Positions 56,598 to 64,000 of a DNA stretch of 64,000 bases are shown here, piece by piece. The number at the start of each line of letters is the position of its first letter. Position 1 is the stretch's first letter. This DNA comes from Pyrococcus sp. ST04 (GTDB lineage Archaea; Methanobacteriota_B; Thermococci; Thermococcales; Thermococcaceae): positions 1,281,348 through 1,345,347 of the forward strand of contig NC_017946.1 in NCBI RefSeq assembly GCF_000263735.1, given 5' to 3'. Both the position numbers and the translations under genes were made by a program. A model generated the notes under the pieces. It saw only the letters and a program-made list of their open reading frames with translations. It did not search any database and was not told the DNA's origin.

Positions 56598-57732
56598 CCT
56601 CCTTCTTCTTTACCTTAAATTCTATGCTCCTTCTTGTCTTAGGATCAAGGATATCTCTAAGTCCATCTCCCAGAAGGTTCCATCCTAAGGCTGTTAATAG
56701 AACTGCCAGACCTGGGTAGAACACCAACCACCACGAGGCTGGGAAGTACTGGGCTCCATCGTAGACTATTCTACCCCAGTCTGCTATTGGAGGCGTAGCA
56801 CCCAAACCAAGGAAGCTTAAACCAGCTTCCATCAGCACTACTCCACCGAAATCCAAGGTTATGTAAACTAGGATTGGTCCTATTATATTTGGCAGTATAT
56901 GCTTGAACAATATTGTCCTAGTCGGCAGGCCTATGGCCCTGGCGGCCTCCACATAGAGTTTTTCCCTCTCAGTTAGCGTTGAACCTCTAGTTATCCTCGC
57001 ATATCCAGGCCACCACACGATTATCATTGCAACTATTACTGCAAGTAATCTTCCAAGGTTACCAGCTTCTCTTTTATCAAGAGCGAAGATCACTAAGACT
57101 AGCTTCTCAAGTAAAGGATGACTTGTTATAAGAGCCTGTAATCTATCGGGCAATACTGCCGAAAATGCTATTGCAAGAATCAATGCCGGAAATGATAGGA
57201 ACATGTCAGTTATACGCATTATCAACTCGTCAACTTTTCCTCCATAGTATCCAGCTATTAGTCCCAGGATTATTCCAAGAGGAACGCCTAGAGCTATAAC
57301 TATTATTGAGATAACGAAACTTGTTCTAGCACCTTGGAGAATTAAGCTCAAAAGATCTCTCCCGTAATGGTCGGAGCCTAGTGGATAGTGTATCACAGTA
57401 TTGTTGTAGTACTCTAACACCGCTTCACTACCTGGAGGAACACGGACTACTGCCGAATAATTAGCCGTATAAAGTGCTGGAAGGAAGTTATATTTCCATG
57501 GTGCAAGATAAGGTCCGAATATTCCAACAAATATGAATATTAAGACAAGGAATAGACCAATTAACGCGGGGGGAGATCTATTTAGTGCATACAACATTAA
57601 TCTCCATTCTTCCAACTTTGACTTATTTTTCTCCATCCAACCTCTCTTAAACAGGCTAATGAATTTACCTAAACCAAAGACTATTTTATCAGCGAGCTTG
57701 TCAAGTATCGTCTTCTTGTACTCTTCCCTCAT
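56581..57732 (-). CDS. oligopeptide ABC transporter permease (DppC)
   Basis: 383 residues, longer than typical DppC because of an N-terminal basic extension (about 50 residues) and a large loop after the first helix (about 75-120). The EAA loop is VEAARAIGLPTRTILFKHILPN. Six membrane helices with the LGLIAGYYGGKVDELIMRITD segment typical of DppC. Permease half of the peptide importer. Confidence 0.9.
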   Translation of the reverse strand: MREEYKKTILDKLADKIVFGLGKFISLFKRGWMEKNKSKLEEWRLMLYALNRSPPALIGLFLVLIFIFVGIFGPYLAPWKYNFLPALYTANYSAVVRVPPGSEAVLEYYNNTVIHYPLGSDHYGRDLLSLILQGARTSFVISIIVIALGVPLGIILGLIAGYYGGKVDELIMRITDMFLSFPALILAIAFSAVLPDRLQALITSHPLLEKLVLVIFALDKREAGNLGRLLAVIVAMIIVWWPGYARITRGSTLTEREKLYVEAARAIGLPTRTILFKHILPNIIGPILVYITLDFGGVVLMEAGLSFLGLGATPPIADWGRIVYDGAQYFPASWWLVFYPGLAVLLTALGWNLLGDGLRDILDPKTRRSIEFKVKKKEGEEGA

Positions 57733-57743
57733 GACTAATCACC

Positions 57744-58742
57744 TCAGTATCTAACTCTTGGATCAATTATTGCATACAAGATGTCTACGATCAAGTTCAT
57801 AATCACGTAGATTAGGGCATATATGAACGTCACAGCAACAACAACTGGAAAGTCCAGGTTCTGGATCGCTTGAACTGCATATCTACCCATTCCTGGCAAA
57901 CCAAAGACTGTCTCCGTTATTGGCGTTCCACCAAGAAGTCCACCAAATTGAAGTCCTAGAACGGTAACTATTGGGACAAGGGCATTCTTTAGGGTGTGCT
58001 TGTATATTCTCATCTTGGGAACGCCCTTAGCTTTTAAAAACTGCACAAAGTCCGAACTTAAAGCCTCCAAGAAGCTGTTTCTTACGAATCTGGCAGTAAC
58101 ACCCATCCCCAAGAATCCTAAGGTGAATCCAGGGAGCCAGAATCTTGCTAAGTGCTGCTTGAACAACGTAAAGTCTCCTCTCAGCAGAGCATCTATTATT
58201 GGAACACCAGTTATCTTTGGAGGGAATGGAGGAACTCCCGCAATTGTAGTTACCCTGTACTTTACGAAGAATATGTACAGCATTAGGTAACCCAACCAGA
58301 AAGCTGGGGTAGAGACTCCAAGAAGTGCAAAAATTCTAACTGCAGTATCAACCCAACTGTTTCTCTTTAGAGCTGAGATTATTCCAAGAGGTATACCAAT
58401 TATCACCATAAACGTGAACGCTATTATAGCTAGCTGGAAAGTTATTGGAAATCTCTTTCCAACGTCTTCCATTACAGGGTTAGAAGTCCTTGGATCAATG
58501 ATCGTATTAGTTAATAAGCCCTTCATCAAAAACACATACTGATCATACCATGGCTTATCAAGATGGTACTGCTTTATTATTAGTTCCATTGCCTCTTTAG
58601 TTGCCTTTTCACCACCGGCCCATGCCTTTACTGGATCCGCAGGTATTTTGTATGCAATTAAGAATACTATTAGCGTAACTCCAATTATTGTTGGTATAAA
58701 TGTCAACATCCTCCTTATTAGGAACTTTTTCAGATTCGCCAT
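57744..58742 (-). CDS. oligopeptide ABC transporter permease (DppB)
   Basis: 332 residues, six membrane helices, N-terminal FLIRRMLTFIPTIIGVTLIVFLI and EAA-type loop QFLKAKGVPKMRIYKHTLKNALVP. GGTPITETVFGLPGMGRYAV is a conserved DppB segment. Eleven bases before the DppC gene. Confidence 0.92.
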   Translation of the reverse strand: MANLKKFLIRRMLTFIPTIIGVTLIVFLIAYKIPADPVKAWAGGEKATKEAMELIIKQYHLDKPWYDQYVFLMKGLLTNTIIDPRTSNPVMEDVGKRFPITFQLAIIAFTFMVIIGIPLGIISALKRNSWVDTAVRIFALLGVSTPAFWLGYLMLYIFFVKYRVTTIAGVPPFPPKITGVPIIDALLRGDFTLFKQHLARFWLPGFTLGFLGMGVTARFVRNSFLEALSSDFVQFLKAKGVPKMRIYKHTLKNALVPIVTVLGLQFGGLLGGTPITETVFGLPGMGRYAVQAIQNLDFPVVVAVTFIYALIYVIMNLIVDILYAIIDPRVRY

Positions 58743-58849
58743 CTTTGTCCCTCCATGAACATTGTCACATTTAAATTCGCATCTGAGAATATGACATTTC
58801 CAAATAAAAATAATTTGGTCTCAAAAGTATAAAAGAAAATAGGAAGAAA

Positions 58850-61000
58850 TCAGCCAGATACGTTTATGTTAACTTCTTTGAATTCAGTAGCACCATAGAG
58901 GAATGGGCCAACCCAGTTGTCTGAGTCAAGGTAATCTGGAACCCAACCGACGATGTAGACGTCGAAGTCACCCTTTTCAGTCTTTCCAAGGTATACTGGC
59001 CATTCATAGCTCTCAACTGTAACTTGGAAGCCCAACTGGCTCCAGATATTTTGAATTAGTGTCATTACCTTCTCACGCTGTGTGTTACCAGCGTTGTAGA
59101 TCAACTTAATGCTGTACTTCGTTGGATCAATTCCAGCCTCATCTAACATCTGCTTGGCCTTTGCAATGTTGTAGGTGTACTTGATTATGCCGTACTCAGT
59201 ATAACCTGGCCATGGTTTTGGTATTGGACCCCAGTTCCTCTCAAGCAGTCCATTATAAACAACCTTTGCAATCTGGTCATATGGAATTGCATATGCTAGA
59301 GCCTGCCTAACTTTTACATTGTCGAATGGCTCTTTCTGGGTGTTGAAGACTATGAACGTGAGTATTGGTAGTAATAGATCTGTCTGGACAACGATCTTGT
59401 AGTTGCCCATTGTGACTCCCTTAACGTCTTCAATCTTATCTGTTGGTATTGCAGCAACATCAGCTGTACCAGTTGTCAACAATTGAACTCTCGCGACAGC
59501 ATCGTTGTTGATTATGTAGATAACTCTCTTGTGACCTGGGTTCTTAGTTGCGTTCCAGTAGTATGGGTTGTACTCAAGTACTATGTAGCTGTTCTCTTGG
59601 TAATCCTTAACATAGAATGGTCCAGTTCCGACTGGCTTCTTGTGCATTAGCTGGTGGGTTGGATCATTCGCACCCTTCTGAACATAAGCTTCCCAAGCAT
59701 CTGGGTTCTTTCCATAGTTGCTGGCCTTTAATGCTTCTTCATACTTATCTCCAAGGAGGTACTCCATTGGAACTACACTGAGGAATGGATCGGCGAGTAT
59801 GTTAAGAACAGCTGCATATGGGTGTGGTAGTACAAGCTTGAATACTCCTGCAGTCTCTCCCTTGTATCCGAAGAAGTCGAGTAATTCTTGTAATGACTTA
59901 ACCTCCTTGGTCTTTCCATGATATTCGGCAATCAATGGGTGGCTCTTGAGGTACTCATTGAACTCCTCTTCGGTTAGAGCCTGGGAAGCTGAAACGTTCA
60001 TGAACGTAGTAACCATCCAGCTAACTGAGTGTCCTAGCCTTGCAACACGCCAGAACGTGAAGACAACGTCAGTTGCATCAATTGGATAAGTCTTGTCGTT
60101 CCATGGATCGTAGGCCTTAACCCCTCCCCTGATAACGAAGTACCACTCAGTACCCTCCTTGTTGTGAGCCCATGCAACTGCCAGGTCTGGTGTTACTTCT
60201 TCAGTTTCTTCCTTCCAATATGTTACCAATGTATCACCAATCTCGTGCCAGATCTCCCATCCAAATGTTTCATAGGTCCAAGCTGGGTCAAAGCTCTCTG
60301 GCCATCCAATTGTTGCTATGACATATGTTTCTGGATCATTCTTGTATTCTCCAATTCCAGTATCGACAACTGGGGCGTTCTTGTCCTCCCATAGGAGGTC
60401 ATACCTCTCTGGGAGAGTTGGGTGGTAGTATCTTCCCTTGACCCAGTCCCAGTAGACACGTAGCTGCCTGTTTTGTCCTAATATAACCTCTGGCACATAG
60501 TAGTTGCCCAGGATGTAGAGGGCCTTAAATAGTTCAGTTCTTATCTCCGGGTTTGTCTCCCTTCTTGCGGCAATAACTAGTGCATCAACGTTTGTATTCC
60601 TGAAGAATGCTGGGTTAATTGCACCGAAACCTTGGCCTTCCTCCATCAACTTCTTCACGGGAACAGTTTTCTCCTCATCAACGACATATGTGACAGTTAT
60701 TACCTTCTTTCCGCTGGGGATTGAAACTGAAGGCTTTGATCCCTTTGGACCTACAACAACTATTGCAGTACCAGTATCGATGACAGTAACCTTTCCTAGT
60801 TCAAGAATTGCTTTTGTCACTCCAGTAGGCTGTGTCTGCGTTTGTGTCTGTGTCTGAGTCTGTGTTTGTGTCTGCGTTTGAGTTTGGGTTTGAGTTGGGG
60901 ACTGGGTTTGTGTCTGTGTGCCCCCTCCTATACATCCACTGGCAAATGTACCAAATACAAGTATTCCAACCAACAGAAGAGTCAACAACGCCCTATTCAT
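58850..61000 (-). CDS. oligopeptide-binding lipoprotein (DppA/OppA-like)
   Basis: 716 residues, large for the SBP_bac_5 family. The lipobox ASGCIGGG (Cys23) is followed by a Gln-Thr dipeptide linker (residues about 29-57) that probably spaces the binding domain from the membrane. An extra domain of about 150 residues (60-210) precedes the family core (TYVIATIGWPESFDPAWTYE; PFDNVKVRQALAYAIPYDQ; GWVPDYLDSDNWVGPF). First gene of the operon. GAGGTGATGG precedes ATG 61000. Confidence 0.9.
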   Translation of the reverse strand: MNRALLTLLLVGILVFGTFASGCIGGGTQTQTQSPTQTQTQTQTQTQTQTQTQTQTQPTGVTKAILELGKVTVIDTGTAIVVVGPKGSKPSVSIPSGKKVITVTYVVDEEKTVPVKKLMEEGQGFGAINPAFFRNTNVDALVIAARRETNPEIRTELFKALYILGNYYVPEVILGQNRQLRVYWDWVKGRYYHPTLPERYDLLWEDKNAPVVDTGIGEYKNDPETYVIATIGWPESFDPAWTYETFGWEIWHEIGDTLVTYWKEETEEVTPDLAVAWAHNKEGTEWYFVIRGGVKAYDPWNDKTYPIDATDVVFTFWRVARLGHSVSWMVTTFMNVSASQALTEEEFNEYLKSHPLIAEYHGKTKEVKSLQELLDFFGYKGETAGVFKLVLPHPYAAVLNILADPFLSVVPMEYLLGDKYEEALKASNYGKNPDAWEAYVQKGANDPTHQLMHKKPVGTGPFYVKDYQENSYIVLEYNPYYWNATKNPGHKRVIYIINNDAVARVQLLTTGTADVAAIPTDKIEDVKGVTMGNYKIVVQTDLLLPILTFIVFNTQKEPFDNVKVRQALAYAIPYDQIAKVVYNGLLERNWGPIPKPWPGYTEYGIIKYTYNIAKAKQMLDEAGIDPTKYSIKLIYNAGNTQREKVMTLIQNIWSQLGFQVTVESYEWPVYLGKTEKGDFDVYIVGWVPDYLDSDNWVGPFLYGATEFKEVNINVSG
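60830..60916 (-). repeat. Gln-Thr coding tandem repeat
   Basis: A roughly 90-base tract of repeated six-base units (CAG/CAA-ACN) encodes about 14 Gln-Thr dipeptides in the linker of the binding protein. Codon variation between units (both CAG and CAA, several Thr codons) suggests age or selection rather than a fresh slippage tract. It may vary in length among strains. Confidence 0.85.
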
Positions 61001-61270
61001 ATCTCCATCACCTCAAGAGTTTCACGAATGAATTTAAGGGGACATTTAGCTAATAAACTTTTCGTCAATTTTAGACCATTTTGGGGACATTTTAAAGAAA
61101 AATGTAGCTATAATGTGCTATTAGTTAATATAAATTAGAACATATAGACACATAAAATTTCTCTACTTTAAAGATATTTACACAAAGCATTGAATTTTTA
61201 TGACTAAAAATATACGCCACTCTAAGTGACTAAAGTAATGAGCAAACAAAGAATATTGAAACAAGAAGTA
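61001..61270 (-). promoter_or_regulatory. promoter region of the oligopeptide transporter
   Basis: A TATA-like agtttattag on the minus strand (61060-61051) gives a start near 61030. The decamer ggggacattt occurs twice on the plus strand (61038-61047 and 61083-61092), 45 bases apart. One copy lies between TATA and start, the other upstream, which would suit an operator pair. No gene or ncRNA is seen in the remaining A/T-rich part toward pyrH. Confidence 0.45.
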
Positions 61271-63282
<2,012 letters not shown>

Positions 63283-63286
63283 ATAG

Positions 63287-64000
63287 TCACCTCAGCCTTA
63301 TAGTGTCTAAGTTGTTTGGAGCCCTTGTTGATATGCCAAACTTCTTATGAATACTCGTGGCAAGGTCAAGACACTTCTGAGGCTCACCATGAACCGTGAT
63401 GACTCTCTCTGGTCTTGGTCTGACCTTTGCAACATAGTTCATCAGCTCTCTCCTGTCAGCGTGACCGGAAAATCCATCTATTGTATGGACATCCATGTTG
63501 ACTTTTATAACCTCCGTCCTTCCTCCCTCGCCTATCATTGGAATTTCCCTAGCTCCATTCTGCACTTGTCTTCCTAGAGTACCTTCCGCTTGGTAGCTAA
63601 CGAAGATTATTGCATTCTTAGGATCTGGAGCCAACTGCTTAAAGTATTCAACACTCGGACCCCCAACCAGCATGCCTGAAGACGCAATTATTATTGCGGG
63701 CTCCTTGCTGTCAATGATATCCTGTCTCTCTCTTGAATTTGCCACAGGATGGAATATCTCACTAAGGAAGGGGTTATAGCCCTCCTTGAATATCTGCTCC
63801 CTAAGCCTTCTGCTCAAGTACTCAGGGTAAGCGGTGTGGATTGCAGTTGCCTCCCAAATCATGCCATCTAGGTATATGGGGGCATCTATTCCCCCTATTC
63901 TCGCGTATTCTTCAAGTACCATCATGACTTCCTGTGCCCTTCCAACGGCCATTGCAGGGATTAGAACCTTTCCTCCCCTCTTTATTGTGTGATGGATTAC
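63287..64000 (-). CDS. beta-CASP ribonuclease aCPSF1 (FttA), C-terminal part only
   Basis: The 238 visible residues are open to the right edge, so the 5' portion (KH domains and the first half of the metallo-beta-lactamase core) lies outside. Visible parts are KVLIPAMAVGRAQEVMMVL, IIIASSGMLVGGPSVEYFKQL, DVHTIDGFSGHADRRELMNYV and ITVHGEPQKC, the beta-CASP motifs B (histidine in SGHAD) and C (histidine in VHGE). This matches aCPSF1, the transcription-termination endonuclease of archaea. The ATG at 63952 is internal, since the frame continues upstream without a stop. Confidence 0.93.
   Translation of the reverse strand, partial: VIHHTIKRGGKVLIPAMAVGRAQEVMMVLEEYARIGGIDAPIYLDGMIWEATAIHTAYPEYLSRRLREQIFKEGYNPFLSEIFHPVANSRERQDIIDSKEPAIIIASSGMLVGGPSVEYFKQLAPDPKNAIIFVSYQAEGTLGRQVQNGAREIPMIGEGGRTEVIKVNMDVHTIDGFSGHADRRELMNYVAKVRPRPERVITVHGEPQKCLDLATSIHKKFGISTRAPNNLDTIRLR

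Noticed and set aside
60832-61138. Plus-strand frames over the start of the oligopeptide-binding protein gene
   Set aside because: They are antisense to the Gln-Thr repeat and signal peptide; the cysteine/leucine/serine-rich translations come from the repeat.

Overview
The window is a stretch of a hyperthermophilic archaeal chromosome, almost certainly a Pyrococcus or close Thermococcales relative. Evidence for this: a near match from memory to the Pyrococcus GltPh aspartate transporter, FEN1 and TreT; GatDE; two multi-subunit Mrp-hydrogenase-type complexes; a surface protein with a Thermococcales-type CGP tail; C/D box sRNAs; TATA/BRE-type promoters; and dense gene packing with frequent stop/start overlaps. 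Species was not determined.

Layout. 1-6 kb: end of a PadR regulator, ribosomal protein L40e, a small membrane protein, a divergent kinase / class V aminotransferase pair, a short secretion-type ATPase, the remains of an IS605-type element (tnpB with its zinc-ribbon part missing), an SplB-like radical SAM protein and the aspartate transporter. 6-10 kb: two tandem C/D box sRNAs, then gatE, an orphan DUF104 antitoxin-like gene and gatD. 10-15 kb: a carbohydrate module (GH133/debranching-like glycosidase, FucI/AraA-like isomerase, TrmB-family regulator, PfkB sugar kinase). 15-18.4 kb: GNAT, nitroreductase, and a large Tes/MJ0619-like radical SAM protein with a small partner gene. 18.6-28.3 kb (+): thirteen-gene mbs (mbx) operon for membrane-bound sulfane-sulfur reductase, whose large subunit lacks the paired Ni-Fe cysteines. 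28.3-33.2 kb: coaBC, a DUF4870 protein, a secreted Lon-type Ser-Lys protease and a PAPS-reductase-like PP-loop enzyme. 33.2-41.3 kb (-): fourteen-gene mbhA-N operon for the H2-evolving hydrogenase with all four Ni-Fe cysteines. The two operons converge on this central block, so sulfur-dependent and proton-reducing respiration sit as mirror images. SurR-like GTTn3AAC motifs lie in both promoters, in positions fitting opposite regulation.

41.5-49.6 kb: thioredoxin reductase, a class III aminotransferase, then a trehalose/maltose ABC transporter with TreT synthase, preceded by an IS605-like end remnant. 49.6-54.6 kb: a HAD phosphatase, a GC-rich structured ncRNA, a prenyltransferase-fold protein with two coiled-coil partners, a Trm5 methyltransferase, FEN1 with a C/D sRNA beside its start, and a PsiE-like protein. 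54.6-61 kb (-): an oligopeptide ABC transporter. 61.2-64 kb (-): UMP kinase, a threonine-synthase-like protein fused to a winged helix, and the C-terminal part of the aCPSF1 beta-CASP ribonuclease, which runs off the window.

The strongest candidate for something new is the threonine-synthase-like/winged-helix fusion (61963-63282). The residue that should be the PLP-binding lysine is arginine, which suggests a dead enzyme reused as a ligand sensor. The ncRNA at 50.4 kb and the carbohydrate module come next. No CRISPR array, tRNA or rRNA was seen.
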